Notes: generated by a model not told the origin, from the letters alone. DNA of 64,000 nt from Hylemonella gracilis str. Niagara R (GCF_000600295.1 NZ_JEMG01000001.1:539442-603441), one strand, 5' to 3'; positions 7,867 to 17,168 are shown, counted from the stretch's first letter. A program made the numbers and translations.

Positions 7867-9591
7867 TCAGAGCGTGAAGCGGTCCGACCGGGCCCGGGGC
7901 CAGTAGTAGCGGTAGACGTTGTGCAGCCGGTCGAGCCGGACCGGGTCCAGCAGCGCGCCCTCCTCCAGCTGGGTGACCAGGTTGGACAGCAGTCGCACGT
8001 CGTTTTCATTGACGCGGCGCACGATGTGGTGGGCCGTGATTTCGTTCGGGTGCCGCAGCCCGGCGGCCTGCACCAGCTCCTTGAGCGCGTGCATCGTGTT
8101 GTGGTGGAAGCGGTAGACCCGCTCGGCCTTGTCCGGCACCACCAGGGCGCGTTGGCGCAGCGGGTCCTGCGTGGTCACGCCCGTGGGGCAGTGGCCGGTG
8201 TGGCAGGCCTGCGCCTGGATGCAACCCAGCGCGAACATGAAACCACGTGCCGCGTTGCACCAGTCCGCGCCCATGGCCAGGGTGCGTGCGATGTCGAAGG
8301 CGCTGACCACCTTGCCCGCCGCGCCGACGCGGATGCGCCCGCGCAGCCCCGCGCCCTTGAGCGTGTTGTGCACCAGCAGCAGGCCCTCCTGCAGCGGCGC
8401 GCCCACGTGGTCGGAGAACTCCAGCGGCGAGGCGCCCGTGCCGCCCTCGGCGCCGTCGACGACGATGAAGTCCGGCAGGATGCCCGACTCCAGCATGGCC
8501 TTGACGATACCGAACCACTCCCAGGGATGGCCCACGCAGAACTTGAAGCCCACGGGCTTGCCACCCGAAAGCTCACGCAGTTGCTCAATGAACTGCAGCA
8601 AGCCCAACGGTGAGGAAAACGCGCTGTGCGCGGGCGGTGAAATGCAGGCTTGGTCTTGGGGCACGCCACGCGCGGCGGCGATTTCCGCCGTCACCTTGGC
8701 CGCCGGCAGGATGCCGCCGTGGCCGGGCTTGGCACCCTGGCTGAGCTTGACCTCGATGAGCTTGACCTGCGGGTCGCGCGCCTGGGCCGCGAAGCTCTGC
8801 GGGTCAAAGCGGCCGTCGGGGTGGCGGCAGCCGAAGTAGCCCGATGCAATCTGCCAGATCAGGTCGCCGCCGTGCACCCTGTGGTGGGCGGAAATGGAGC
8901 CCTCGCCCGTGTCGTGTGCGAAGCCACCGCGCTTGGCGCCCGCGTTGAGCGCCAGGATGGCGTTGGCCGAGAGCGAGCCAAAGCTCATGGCCGAGATGTT
9001 GTAGACGCTGGCGTTGTAGGGGCGCTTGCGGCCTTCACCGATGAGCACGCGGAAGTCCTGGCCGTCGATGCGCGTGGGTGCCATGGAGTGGTTGATCCAC
9101 TCGTGCCCGTTGCGCGACACGTCCAGCAGCGTGCCGAAGGGCCGGTTGTCTGGCACGCCCTTGGCACGCTGGTAGACCAGGGAGCGCTGCGCGCGCGAGA
9201 ACGGCGCGGCCTCGTTCTCGCCCTCGATGAAGTACTGCCGGATCTCCGGCCGGATGAACTCCAGCAGGAAGCGCAGATGCCCCAGCAGCGGGTAGTTGCG
9301 CAGCACCGCGTGGCGCGTCTGCACCAGGTCGCGCAGGCCAATGGCCGACAGCACCCCGCCCACCAGCGCCAGCCACAGCGGCCAGCCCAGCAGGCCCAGC
9401 ACCTGCAGCAGTGGCACCGCCGTCGATCCGCTGCCCAGGCCAGCGCTGCCTGCGGTGTCGGCGCTGAACTCCATGAAGGCCGCCCAGTCCCGCGCGCACA
9501 GTGCCAGCCCGATCAGCAAGGCCAGCAGGCTCAGGCCCAACGCGGCGTGGCGCAGCAGCAGGCGGATATGTTCGTTGAACGCGTGGCGCAT
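7867..9591 (-). CDS. FMN-binding glutamate synthase family protein
   Basis: A 574-residue membrane-anchored relative of the glutamate synthase large-subunit FMN domain. The N terminus has two or three hydrophobic segments (about residues 12-34 and 60-88). The barrel follows, with YNISAMSFGSLS, the GAKRGGFAHDTGEGSIS substrate block, FIVVDGAEGGTGASP, and a Cys cluster at 457, 463 and 468 (CIQAQACHTGHC) matching the 3Fe-4S ligands of glutamate synthase. It lacks the glutaminase domain, so it cannot act as a full GOGAT alone. The family's physiological substrate is unproven. AAGGAG lies seven bases before the ATG. It is transcribed in the same direction as the cinA-like gene, but 31 bases separate them. 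Confidence 0.92.
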   Translation of the reverse strand: MRHAFNEHIRLLLRHAALGLSLLALLIGLALCARDWAAFMEFSADTAGSAGLGSGSTAVPLLQVLGLLGWPLWLALVGGVLSAIGLRDLVQTRHAVLRNYPLLGHLRFLLEFIRPEIRQYFIEGENEAAPFSRAQRSLVYQRAKGVPDNRPFGTLLDVSRNGHEWINHSMAPTRIDGQDFRVLIGEGRKRPYNASVYNISAMSFGSLSANAILALNAGAKRGGFAHDTGEGSISAHHRVHGGDLIWQIASGYFGCRHPDGRFDPQSFAAQARDPQVKLIEVKLSQGAKPGHGGILPAAKVTAEIAAARGVPQDQACISPPAHSAFSSPLGLLQFIEQLRELSGGKPVGFKFCVGHPWEWFGIVKAMLESGILPDFIVVDGAEGGTGASPLEFSDHVGAPLQEGLLLVHNTLKGAGLRGRIRVGAAGKVVSAFDIARTLAMGADWCNAARGFMFALGCIQAQACHTGHCPTGVTTQDPLRQRALVVPDKAERVYRFHHNTMHALKELVQAAGLRHPNEITAHHIVRRVNENDVRLLSNLVTQLEEGALLDPVRLDRLHNVYRYYWPRARSDRFTL

Positions 9592-9622
9592 GGGAGTCTC
9601 CTTGCGCGAGGTGTTGTTGTTC

Positions 9623-10132
9623 TCAGGTCAGCCCAGCCAGCGTGGCGAGCAGGCCGCGCAAGGCATGTTCGGTGGCGGCCGCGCGCACGGCGGCGCGGTC
9701 GCCGGGCAACAGCAGCCGCTCGGCGCGCAGCAGCAGGGGCGTGTCGGCACCGACCCGCGCGCCCCAGCTGAACCAGACCGTGCCCACAGGCTTGTCGGCG
9801 CTGCCGCCCGTGGGCCCGGCGATGCCGGTGATGGCGACAGACAACTGCGCGGCGGAGCGGGCCAGCGCGCCCGCGGCCATGGCCCGGGCCACCGGCTCGC
9901 TGACAGCGCCGTGGGTCTCGATCAGCACGGCGTCCACGCCCAGCAGCTCGGTCTTGGCGGTGTTGGAGTAGGTCACGAAGCCACGCTCAAACCAGGCACT
10001 CGAGCCCGCCAGGTCCGTGCAGGCCGCGGCCACCAGACCGCCCGTGCAGCTCTCCGCCGTGGCCAACATCCAGCCGCGGGCCTGCAGCTGCGCCGCGATG
10101 TGCTGAACGAAGGCGGAAGCGGATGCTTGCAT
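9623..10132 (-). CDS. pncC: CinA C-terminal-type nicotinamide-nucleotide amidohydrolase
   Basis: A 169-residue stand-alone CinA C-terminal domain. It deamidates nicotinamide mononucleotide to nicotinate mononucleotide in NAD recycling. Family landmarks are AESCTGGLVAA near residue 23, the FVTYSNTAK block and AITGIAGPTGG around residue 105, followed by KPVGTVWFSW. Length equals that of E. coli PncC/YgaD. It lies between pgpA and the glutamate synthase-like gene on the same strand, an order frequent in Comamonadaceae. No competence role is implied, because the CinA N-terminal domain is absent. Confidence 0.93.
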   Translation of the reverse strand: MQASASAFVQHIAAQLQARGWMLATAESCTGGLVAAACTDLAGSSAWFERGFVTYSNTAKTELLGVDAVLIETHGAVSEPVARAMAAGALARSAAQLSVAITGIAGPTGGSADKPVGTVWFSWGARVGADTPLLLRAERLLLPGDRAAVRAAATEHALRGLLATLAGLT

Positions 10133-10184
10133 GGGCTTAAGCGGGGAACGCCGCGGAACCGGCTTTGCCGTGCCGCCAGCGTTG

Positions 10185-10237
10185 CCCCCTTGAGGGGGGT
10201 GGCGCAGCGACCGAAGGGCGCGGAGCCTGGGGGTGCT
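10185..10237. repeat. Intergenic palindromic GC-rich element between pncC and pgpA
   Basis: CCCCCT (10185-10190) and AGGGGG (10193-10198) form a tight inverted repeat, followed by GGCGCAGCGACCGAAGG and a further CCTGGGGGTG. Similar C-rich/G-rich palindromic units recur between genes in Comamonadaceae genomes. This is from general recollection; only this clear copy is seen here, with at most a degenerate relative near 7830-7866. Confidence 0.35.
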
Positions 10238-10846
10238 TCATAGGCTGCGCCAGAGTGCCAGCACCATCAGCGTGCAGAGCGCGGCCACCAGGTCATCGAG
10301 CAGAATGCCCCAGCCGACCTTGGTCCAGCCCCAGCGCGCCCGCGCGGGCTTGAGATGCTCGTACAGACGGTCGGCCCAGCCCACCGGGCCGGGCTTGGCC
10401 GCGTCGAAGTAGCGGAACAGGGCAAAGGCCGCCAGTTGCTCCCAGATGTTGGCCGGCATGAGCAGCCACAGCACCAGCCAGAAGGCCACGATCTCGTCGA
10501 TGACCACGCAGCGCGGGTCGCTGTTGTGCAGGTGCTTGGCGGTCAGCGCCCCCGCCCACCAGGCCAGGGGCAGGGCAATGGCCAGCAGCAGCGCCCAGCG
10601 CGCGTCGTTCATCCAGGGTTGCAGCACCAGAAAGGCCGCCCAGGCCCACAGCGTGCCCACCGTGCCCGGTGCCTTGGGCGACAGGCCCGAGCCCAGGCCC
10701 AGCGCCAGCAGATGGGCCGGGTGCGACAGCATGAAGCGCCCATTGGCGCGCACCAAGCGCTGTTGCGCGCCTTCATGCCAGCTCGGCAGCGTGGGCAGGG
10801 AGTCGTGGAATCCGGAGTCCGGTTCGGATTCTTGTGGTGTAGCCAT
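10238..10846 (-). CDS. pgpA: Phosphatidylglycerophosphatase A
   Basis: PgpA removes the phosphate from phosphatidylglycerophosphate to give phosphatidylglycerol at the inner membrane. The 202-residue protein has the family entry motif LGLGSGLSPKAPGTVGTL around residue 50-66, the conserved DPRCVVIDEIVAFW block with the acidic metal-binding residues, and a C-terminal WGWTKVGWGILLDDLVA segment. Three or four membrane helices are predicted. Its ATG follows the amidotransferase gene stop by nine bases on the same strand, so the two may be co-transcribed. Confidence 0.95.
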   Translation of the reverse strand: MATPQESEPDSGFHDSLPTLPSWHEGAQQRLVRANGRFMLSHPAHLLALGLGSGLSPKAPGTVGTLWAWAAFLVLQPWMNDARWALLLAIALPLAWWAGALTAKHLHNSDPRCVVIDEIVAFWLVLWLLMPANIWEQLAAFALFRYFDAAKPGPVGWADRLYEHLKPARARWGWTKVGWGILLDDLVAALCTLMVLALWRSL

Positions 10847-10855
10847 GGGAGTGGA

Positions 10856-11641
10856 TTATGGAAGCGAAAACGGCCGGCTTCTCCGGGGCGCGCCGTCCAC
10901 GAACACTTTCAGCTCGCCTGGGGCCAGGGGTATCCAGGTTTCGTCCTGCGTCAGCGGGGTGGTGGCGACCACGGCCACCCGGTCGGTGGGCGTGGTCAGC
11001 TCGGCCAGGTTCAGGCTCAGGTCTTCGTCGCGCAGGGTTACGCGCCCGAAGGGATGCTGGCGTTGCGCGTAGCAGAGGTTCGTCGAGGCATGCGCCCACA
11101 GCGCCTCGCCGTTGCTGAACAGAAAGTTGAAGACGCCATGGCGCGCGATGCGCGGCACCAGCTCGCCCAGGGTCAGGGTCAGGTCGGCCACGCTGGGCAC
11201 GGTGGCGTGCGCCTTGGCCAGTTCCTGCATCAGCCAGCAGAAGGCGCGCTCGCTGTCGGTGTCGCCCACGGGGCGAAAACCCCCGTGCAGGCGCGGCGCG
11301 TAGTCCTTCAGGTCCCCGTTGTGGGCGAACACCCAATAACGGCCCCAGAGTTCACGCACGAAGGGGTGGCAGTTCTGCAGCGTCACCGCGCCCTGGGTGG
11401 CCTTGCGGATGTGGGCGATGACATTGCGGCTCTTGATGGGGTAACGCCGGATCAGCTCGGCCACGGGTGATTCGGCCGCGGCCTGATGGTCCACGAAATG
11501 GCGCACGCCCTTGTCCTCGAAGAAGGCGATGCCCCAACCGTCCTTGTGGTGGTCGGTGCGCCCGCCACGCTCGGCGAAGCCGCTGAAGCTGAACATCACA
11601 TCCGTCGGCGCGATGCAATTCATACCGAGTAACTGGCACAT
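10856..11641 (-). CDS. Class II glutamine amidotransferase (YafJ-like)
   Basis: A 261-residue N-terminal-nucleophile amidotransferase domain protein. The start at 11641 places Cys at position 2 (MCQLLGMNC), the nucleophile needed for glutaminase activity once Met is removed. An upstream in-frame start at 11665 would bury it. The NGDL segment around residue 110 (VFAHNGDLKDY), the GDTDSERAFC block and the RHGVFNFLFSNG stretch fit the YafJ/EgtC-like group. No synthase domain is attached, so the acceptor is unknown. It lies directly upstream of pgpA. Confidence 0.93.
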   Translation of the reverse strand: MCQLLGMNCIAPTDVMFSFSGFAERGGRTDHHKDGWGIAFFEDKGVRHFVDHQAAAESPVAELIRRYPIKSRNVIAHIRKATQGAVTLQNCHPFVRELWGRYWVFAHNGDLKDYAPRLHGGFRPVGDTDSERAFCWLMQELAKAHATVPSVADLTLTLGELVPRIARHGVFNFLFSNGEALWAHASTNLCYAQRQHPFGRVTLRDEDLSLNLAELTTPTDRVAVVATTPLTQDETWIPLAPGELKVFVDGAPRRSRPFSLP

Positions 11642-11708
11642 GGCTGGATTGTCGCCTGCCGGCACTGCCGTGCATCGGGCGCCGGCGGCGCCCTGCCCCC
11701 TGCGTGCT

Positions 11709-13247
11709 TCAGTTCGGTCTGGTCGTGGGCGCGCCTGGGCGGGGTGTGCCCTGCATGCGCCAGGCCGCCACCATGGCCAGCGCGCAGAGCAGGGCCAGCA
11801 TCAGAAACACCTCGTCAAAGGCGGCCAGCCGCGCCGGGCTGCTGGCCGTTTGCTTGAGGTTGTCGCCATGCGCGGCGATGCGCCATTCCAGCACGATGCC
11901 GCACAGGCTGACACCGATGGAGCCGCCCAGCATGCGGATGAAGTTGATGGCGCTGGACGCTTGCGAGATCAGCTTGGGCTCCAGCCCCCCCATGGCGCCG
12001 TTGTTCAGCGAGGGCAGGACAAAACCCAGGCCGATGCGCCCCAGCACGGACCAGATCACCAGCCAAAAGATGGCCGCCCCCAGGCCCAAGGTGAGCATCA
12101 GCGCGAAGGACGCGGCCAGCAGGGCCAGGCCGATGCAGATCAGCACGCGGATGGGGAAACGGTCGGACAGGCGCCCCGCCAGCGGGATGGTCACCGCCAG
12201 CACCAGCCCGGCGGGCAGCATGATGGTGCCCACATGCGCGGCCGACAGACCCTGCGCCATCTGGATGTAGAGCGGCAACAGGTAGGTGGAGCCGAACAGC
12301 GCCGTGCCGTAGATGAAGGCCACCAGGCTGCCCGCCGCGAAGGAGCGCGAGTTGAACAGCGCTGGGTGCATCAGGGGCTGGCCGCCACCCGCGCGCGCGC
12401 CTTCTCCAGCGCCAGTCGGGCCCGCCACTTGCCGGCGTTGCCAGATCCAGAAGGCAGCCAGGCAGACCACGGCCAGGGTCAGCAGCGGCCAGGCGTATGG
12501 CCCAGCCGGCCCGCCATGCAGCGCCACCATGCCGTTGATCAGTGCCACCGTGCCCGCGCCGGACAGCAGCAGGCCCAGCCAGTCCAGCCGGTTGCCTTGC
12601 CGATCCGGCGCCACGCCGCCGGGCGCGGAGACCGGCACGTAGCGGTAGGCCAGCCAGAGCGCGGCCAGGCAGAAGGGCACGACCATGAAGAAGATGGAGC
12701 GCCAGCCCAGCAGGCTCACCAGCAGGCCGCCGATGCTGGGGCCGATGGCCGGCGCCAGCACCACGCCCATGCCGAAGATGCCACCCGCCCGTCCGCGTTC
12801 GTGCGGGGCGAAGGCACGCATGATGATGATGGGCGGAATCGGCAGCACCACGCCGGCCGCGATGCCTTCCACCACGCGCGCGGCCAGCACCAGCTCGAAG
12901 TTGTCGGCGAACCCCCCCACCACGCCACCGCCCAACAGCATCAGCATGGTGACCACGTAGGTGCGGCGGTAACCGAAGGCCGAGAGCAGCCAGGGTGTGC
13001 AGAGCATGGACACCGTGGTGGCGATCATGAAGCCCGAGCTGGCCCATTGCGCGCGCTCCTGGCCCAGATGGAAGTGGTGGCTCAGGTCGGGAATCGCCAC
13101 GTTGATGATGGTGGACGACATGATGGATGCCATCGTCCCGATCATCACGGCCAGCAGCAGGCGCCAGCGGTATTTCTCGCCGTAGTGGGCCTGCATCTCG
13201 GCCAGCGTGGCGGGGCGTGGGGTTTTCGGGGCAATGTTCATGGTCAT
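11709..13247 (-). CDS. DHA2-type MFS multidrug efflux transporter (EmrB-like)
   Basis: A 512-residue inner membrane transporter with 14 predicted helices, typical of the DHA2 drug:H+ antiporter family. It shows the loop motif LGRIGLGFVLPSLNNGAMGG late in the protein, the early motif GYRRTYVVTMLMLLGGG in the first cytoplasmic loop, and the central RGRAGGIFGMGVVLAPAIGP motif C. No membrane-fusion partner (EmrA) is beside it. The start (MTMNIAP) leaves a short cytosolic tail. It sits one base from the CDF gene stop on the same strand. Substrates cannot be inferred. Confidence 0.92.
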   Translation of the reverse strand: MTMNIAPKTPRPATLAEMQAHYGEKYRWRLLLAVMIGTMASIMSSTIINVAIPDLSHHFHLGQERAQWASSGFMIATTVSMLCTPWLLSAFGYRRTYVVTMLMLLGGGVVGGFADNFELVLAARVVEGIAAGVVLPIPPIIIMRAFAPHERGRAGGIFGMGVVLAPAIGPSIGGLLVSLLGWRSIFFMVVPFCLAALWLAYRYVPVSAPGGVAPDRQGNRLDWLGLLLSGAGTVALINGMVALHGGPAGPYAWPLLTLAVVCLAAFWIWQRRQVAGPTGAGEGARAGGGQPLMHPALFNSRSFAAGSLVAFIYGTALFGSTYLLPLYIQMAQGLSAAHVGTIMLPAGLVLAVTIPLAGRLSDRFPIRVLICIGLALLAASFALMLTLGLGAAIFWLVIWSVLGRIGLGFVLPSLNNGAMGGLEPKLISQASSAINFIRMLGGSIGVSLCGIVLEWRIAAHGDNLKQTASSPARLAAFDEVFLMLALLCALAMVAAWRMQGTPRPGAPTTRPN

Positions 13248-13248
13248 G

Positions 13249-14175
13249 TTAGGCCTGGGGATCGCGTTCGCGAGAGTGAACGGGGCCGGTGGCCGGCAGG
13301 GGTTCCACCACCACCAGGCATTCGGCCACGCGGTGCGCGGCCTTGACGCGGGTGGTCACTGCTTCGGCAATGCCGTTGCCTTCGAGCACCGTCATGCCGG
13401 GCTCCACCTGCACCCGCACGTCGATCACGGCCCAGTCGCCCATGCGGCGCGTGCGCAAGTGGTTCAGCCCGCGCACGCCGGGCACGGCGCGCATGGTCTG
13501 CGCGATGCGGGTGATTTCCTCGGGGGCCAGCGCGTGGTCGGTCAGGTCGCGGAAGGCTTCGGCCGAGAAACCCCAGCCTGTTTTGATGATCATCAGCCCC
13601 ACCACGCAGGCGGCCAGCGTGTCCATGCTGTGCCAGCCCATCAGATTGGCCGCGATGCCCACCGCCACCACCAGGGACGACACCGCGTCCGAGCGCGCGT
13701 GCCAGGCATTGGCCAGCAACATCGCGCTGTGCAGGCGTTCGCCCACGCGCCGCATGTAGCGGAACAGCACTTCCTTGGCCGCCAGCGTCAGCAGCGCGGT
13801 GAGCAGTGCCATGGGCGCCACCGCGCCCGGCCCCTCGCCGTGCGCCAGCGCGTTCAACCTGGCCGCCGCCGACCACAGCAACCCGCCGCCCGTGCCGATC
13901 AGCAGCAGGCCGATGGCCAGCGTGGCCGCCGTCTCGAAGCGCGCGTGGCCGTAGGCATGGGTTTCGTCCGCCTGGTCCTGCGCATGGCGGGCCGCCACCA
14001 GCACCAGCACATCGCTCACCAGATCGGACAGGGAATGCAGGCCGTCGGCGATCAGCGCCTGCGAACGCGCCACGATGCCGATCCACACCTGTGCCAGCGA
14101 CAAGCCCAGATTCACCCAGACGCTGATCCAGGTCGAGCGCAGGGCCTGCTTCTGTTCTTCGTCGCTGCGAACCAT
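13249..14175 (-). CDS. Cation diffusion facilitator family transporter
   Basis: A 308-residue CDF metal exporter with six membrane helices. The two metal-binding HxxxD motifs are visible: HSLSDLVSD in helix II and HARSDAVSS in helix V. A cytosolic C-terminal domain of about 90 residues follows (GVRGLNHLRTRRMGDWAVIDVRV). I start it at the ATG at 14175, where the family N terminus EEQKQALRSTWISVWVN begins shortly after. A longer frame to 14292 would overlap the PucR-type gene. Its stop is separated from the MFS gene start by one base, suggesting co-transcription. It probably exports Zn, Co, Fe or Mn. Confidence 0.9.
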   Translation of the reverse strand: MVRSDEEQKQALRSTWISVWVNLGLSLAQVWIGIVARSQALIADGLHSLSDLVSDVLVLVAARHAQDQADETHAYGHARFETAATLAIGLLLIGTGGGLLWSAAARLNALAHGEGPGAVAPMALLTALLTLAAKEVLFRYMRRVGERLHSAMLLANAWHARSDAVSSLVVAVGIAANLMGWHSMDTLAACVVGLMIIKTGWGFSAEAFRDLTDHALAPEEITRIAQTMRAVPGVRGLNHLRTRRMGDWAVIDVRVQVEPGMTVLEGNGIAEAVTTRVKAAHRVAECLVVVEPLPATGPVHSRERDPQA

Positions 14176-14225
14176 GATGGGTAGGGAGTTTGCCACGGCC
14201 CCAAGGCAAGGGGTCACTGGCGCGT

Positions 14226-16214
14226 TCAGCCCCTCAGGCGCCAGAGGCGCAGCGCGATGTGGACCTCGAGCGCGCGCGCGGCCTGCTCCCAAGGACCCAG
14301 CAGGTGCTCGACGGTCGCCAGCCGCTGGCGCACGGTGTTGACGTGGATGCCGAGCTGCTGCGCCGTGGTCTTGGCGTTCTGATGGCAGTCGAAATAGCAG
14401 AGCAAGGTGGCCCCCAGGTCCGTGCCGCGTTTGCGGTCATGCGCCAGCAGCGGACCGATGCTGGCCTCGAGAAACTGCCCGAGGCTGGTGGCATCGTGGG
14501 TCTCGAACAGCGTCGAATAAAGAGCCAGTTCGTTCTGACCGACCAGTCGCTCGTTCACGCCCAGGCGCTTGAGCACGCCGAGGGCGCGCTTGAGCGTGGC
14601 GTGCAGTGCCGGCAATTCGGCCGGCGAGCTGATGGGGCGCGAAAGCACGCCGCGATGAACCGCGCCGGCCTCGCGCCGCGCCCAGGTGGACAGCGCCTGC
14701 TGCACCTCGGGGGCGCGGGTGGCGCCGCAAAGAATGACCAGCACGCCGTCGATCTCGTCGATCAGGCAGGGCCCGAGGCTGCCGACCTGCAGCAATCGCC
14801 GCACCGCGTAGCTGGTGCTCGGGCCGTCCAGTTCGGCCAGCACCAGGACCAGGGGCTGGTCCAGATCCACGCTGAAACGCTCGGACCGGTCCCGCAAAAC
14901 CGCGATCTCGCCTTGCCGGGGCGAAATCAGGGCGCGCATCAGTTCGGACATCTCGCGGCTGTTGCTGGCGGCCTGGCGCTCCTGCGAGAGCAGGACGATG
15001 CCGATCACGCTGGAGCAGCGCTCGAAGGTGCGCTCCGCGATGTCTTCCAGCCGGCGCCGATGGAAAAGCGCCAGCGTTCCCAGGGCATCCTCCCCGCCGA
15101 TGACCGGCATGACACGGCAGAGCTCGCCATCGACTTCATAAGCTTGCACGGAGCGCCCGGTCACGCGGGCCTGGCGCAGCGCACTGGCCAGCTCGGCGCT
15201 GTGCTCGCCATGCGCCTGGTAGCGCTGCGCCGCGCTGCCGGCGTAGCCCGTGGCCGTGCCCCGGCTGATGACCTGCGCGGCTTCGTCCAGGACGAGCAGG
15301 CTGCCGCCGAGCAGCTCGGCCACCGTCTGGCACAGGGCCGAGAGGGAAGCGCCGCGCGCCAGCAAGGCGGTGATCTGCTCGTGCGCGTCCGCCGCCGCCT
15401 GGACATTGCGCGCGTGCCGTTCCAGCTCCGCCCGGGCCTCGTCGGCCTTGCCCAACGCGGCATGGATGCGTTCGAAGTCGCGCGCGTTCCGCAATGCCAC
15501 GGCCCCGTGCGTGGCCAGGGTGCGCAGGATGGCGATGTTCTGTGTCGTGTGGACCCGGGCATACCGGTCGGCGGCAAAGAGCAGGCCGATCACCTCGTCC
15601 TGCCAGATCAGGGGCACGCCCACCAGGGCGCTGATGCCCTCGGCGCGGAAGATGTCGTCGAACTTCGGGTCGTGCGTGAAACGGGTGTCATGCAGGTAGT
15701 CCGGCGTGGTGAAGGGCATGCGCGTGGCCATGACGATGCTGGCCGTGCCCCGGTCGCTGCGTATCCGCATGGCCGTGGAGCCGCGGGTGAGGCCGCCGTC
15801 CGCCGCGAGGGCCTGGAACACGCCGCGTGCTTCGTCCAGCTCGGAAATCCAGGCCATGTCGGCGCCGAGCAGATGACGCGTCCGTTTCACGAGGGTCGTC
15901 AGCAGGTCTGACAGTTCAAGCCGTTCGGAAAGATCCTGCGCCGATTCCATCACCGCGACCATGCCCTGCTCGCGTTGCTGGAGCATTTCCAGGCGGTTGC
16001 GCACCGCCATCGCCTGGCGCACGGTCTCGACCAGGCCGGCCTTGTCCGCGTGGCTCGATGGCAGGGCCTCTACGGCCGCCAGTTGCTGGGCGAAGTCCTC
16101 CGCGGGGGCCCCTTGATGCAGCAGGCCCAGCAGGGTGCCTGCGATCTGTTGGTTGGAATCCAAGAGCGTTCTCCGTCTGGAAGGGGATGGGGATGGATGG
16201 GTAGGAACCCGCAT
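14226..16214 (-). CDS. GAF and PucR-type helix-turn-helix transcriptional regulator
   Basis: A regulator of about 660 residues with a central GAF domain (from the segment SDLLTTLVKRTRHLLGADMAW to about GAVALRNARDFERI), a coiled segment, a second sensory region and a C-terminal PucR/CdaR helix-turn-helix (LLCYFDCHQNAKTTAQQLGIHVNTVRQRL, positions about 14,310-14,410). The true start is uncertain. The ATG at 16214 is given; a TTG at 16163 has a better ribosome site (GGAG eight bases ahead) and gives LDSNQQIAGTLL as the N terminus. It is divergent from the catabolic cluster starting at 16344, with an 8-bp palindrome between them. It is therefore the likely regulator of that cluster, responding to its substrate. 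Confidence 0.88.
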   Translation of the reverse strand: MRVPTHPSPSPSRRRTLLDSNQQIAGTLLGLLHQGAPAEDFAQQLAAVEALPSSHADKAGLVETVRQAMAVRNRLEMLQQREQGMVAVMESAQDLSERLELSDLLTTLVKRTRHLLGADMAWISELDEARGVFQALAADGGLTRGSTAMRIRSDRGTASIVMATRMPFTTPDYLHDTRFTHDPKFDDIFRAEGISALVGVPLIWQDEVIGLLFAADRYARVHTTQNIAILRTLATHGAVALRNARDFERIHAALGKADEARAELERHARNVQAAADAHEQITALLARGASLSALCQTVAELLGGSLLVLDEAAQVISRGTATGYAGSAAQRYQAHGEHSAELASALRQARVTGRSVQAYEVDGELCRVMPVIGGEDALGTLALFHRRRLEDIAERTFERCSSVIGIVLLSQERQAASNSREMSELMRALISPRQGEIAVLRDRSERFSVDLDQPLVLVLAELDGPSTSYAVRRLLQVGSLGPCLIDEIDGVLVILCGATRAPEVQQALSTWARREAGAVHRGVLSRPISSPAELPALHATLKRALGVLKRLGVNERLVGQNELALYSTLFETHDATSLGQFLEASIGPLLAHDRKRGTDLGATLLCYFDCHQNAKTTAQQLGIHVNTVRQRLATVEHLLGPWEQAARALEVHIALRLWRLRG

Positions 16215-16223
16215 TGAGCCGGT

Positions 16224-16248
16224 TTTTATGGTGTCAGCTGCCATAAAA
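16224..16248. promoter_or_regulatory. Palindromic operator candidate between the PucR-type gene and the SDR/ABC cluster
   Basis: TTTTATGG (16224-16231) and CCATAAAA (16241-16248) are perfect 8-base inverted arms with a 9-base spacer, in an otherwise GC-rich region. It lies 95 bases before the SDR start and just upstream of the likely regulator starts. The spacing suits a dimeric regulator acting on both divergent promoters. Binding by the PucR-type protein is inference. Confidence 0.5.
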
Positions 16249-16343
16249 CACCGGCAGTTTATGTGTGCCACGCACATGGCTTGCCGGGAAGAGATTGTGG
16301 AGACTCAAGCCACTTTCTGGCAACTTTTCGAACGCCCTCCCCC

Positions 16344-17135
16344 ATGGCTTTGCATGACACCCTACGCCCCGTTCCTGGCTTGCGCGTGCTGATCACCGCC
16401 GGCGCCAACGGCATAGGCGCCGCGATCGCGCGCGCCTTTCACGCTGCCGGCGCGCGTGTGCACGTCTGCGACGTGGACCGCCTGGCGCTGGACCGCCTGG
16501 CGACCGAGATGCCGGGCATCACCGGCACCACGGCCGATGCCTCGGTCGCGGCCGACGTGGACGCGGTGTTCGAGGGCGTGCGCAGCCAGCTCGGTGGCCT
16601 GGACGTGCTGGTCAACAACGCGGGCATCGCGGGCCCGACCGGCGCCATCGAGGACATCGACGCGGCCGCCTGGGAGCGCACCCTGGCGGTCAACCTCGAC
16701 GGCCAGTTCCATTTCGCGCGCCGCGCGGTGCCGCTGCTCAAGGCCTCCCGCAACGCACCCTGCCTGATCGCCATGGGATCGGTCGCGGGGCGCCTGGGCT
16801 ATGCCTTTCGCACCCCGTATGCGGCGAGCAAGTGGGCGGTGGTCGGTCTGACCAAGTCGCTCGCCATCGAGCTTGGTCCGCAGGACATCCGCGTCAACGC
16901 CATCCTGCCGGGTGTGGTCGAAGGCGCGCGCATGGACGGCGTGATCGCCGCGCGCGCGTCGACCCTCGGCATCAGCGTCGAGGCGATGCGCCAGCAGTAC
17001 CTCGACAAGATTTCCCTGCGCCGCATGGTGACCGCCGATGACGTGGCCGCGACGGCGCTGTTCCTGTGTTCGCCGGGCGCACGCAACCTGACCGGTCAGG
17101 TCATCAGCGTGGACGGCAACGTTGAGTACCTCTAA
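16344..17135 (+). CDS. SDR family oxidoreductase (first gene of catabolic cluster)
   Basis: A 263-residue short-chain dehydrogenase/reductase of the classical type. It carries the cofactor motif TAGANGIGAAIA (a TGxxxGxG variant with A in place of the first G), an Asp-Val-Asp after beta 2 (VCDVDR) suggesting NAD preference, NNAG near residue 92, catalytic Ser-Tyr-Lys as GSVAG, then YAASK, and a C-terminal GQVISVDGNVEYL. The ATG at 16344 gives the normal N terminus; upstream frame has no family support. The gene is followed after 33 bases by the ABC receptor gene, so it belongs to the same operon. It likely oxidises a hydroxyl group on a pathway intermediate. Confidence 0.93.
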   Translation: MALHDTLRPVPGLRVLITAGANGIGAAIARAFHAAGARVHVCDVDRLALDRLATEMPGITGTTADASVAADVDAVFEGVRSQLGGLDVLVNNAGIAGPTGAIEDIDAAAWERTLAVNLDGQFHFARRAVPLLKASRNAPCLIAMGSVAGRLGYAFRTPYAASKWAVVGLTKSLAIELGPQDIRVNAILPGVVEGARMDGVIAARASTLGISVEAMRQQYLDKISLRRMVTADDVAATALFLCSPGARNLTGQVISVDGNVEYL

Positions 17136-17168
17136 CCCCCCTCGCTTCACAACAAAAGGAGACAGACC

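Noticed and set aside
11511-13346. Plus-strand open frame of 611 codons
   Set aside because: It is opposite the amidotransferase and MFS genes, has Gln/His-rich translation and no family resemblance.
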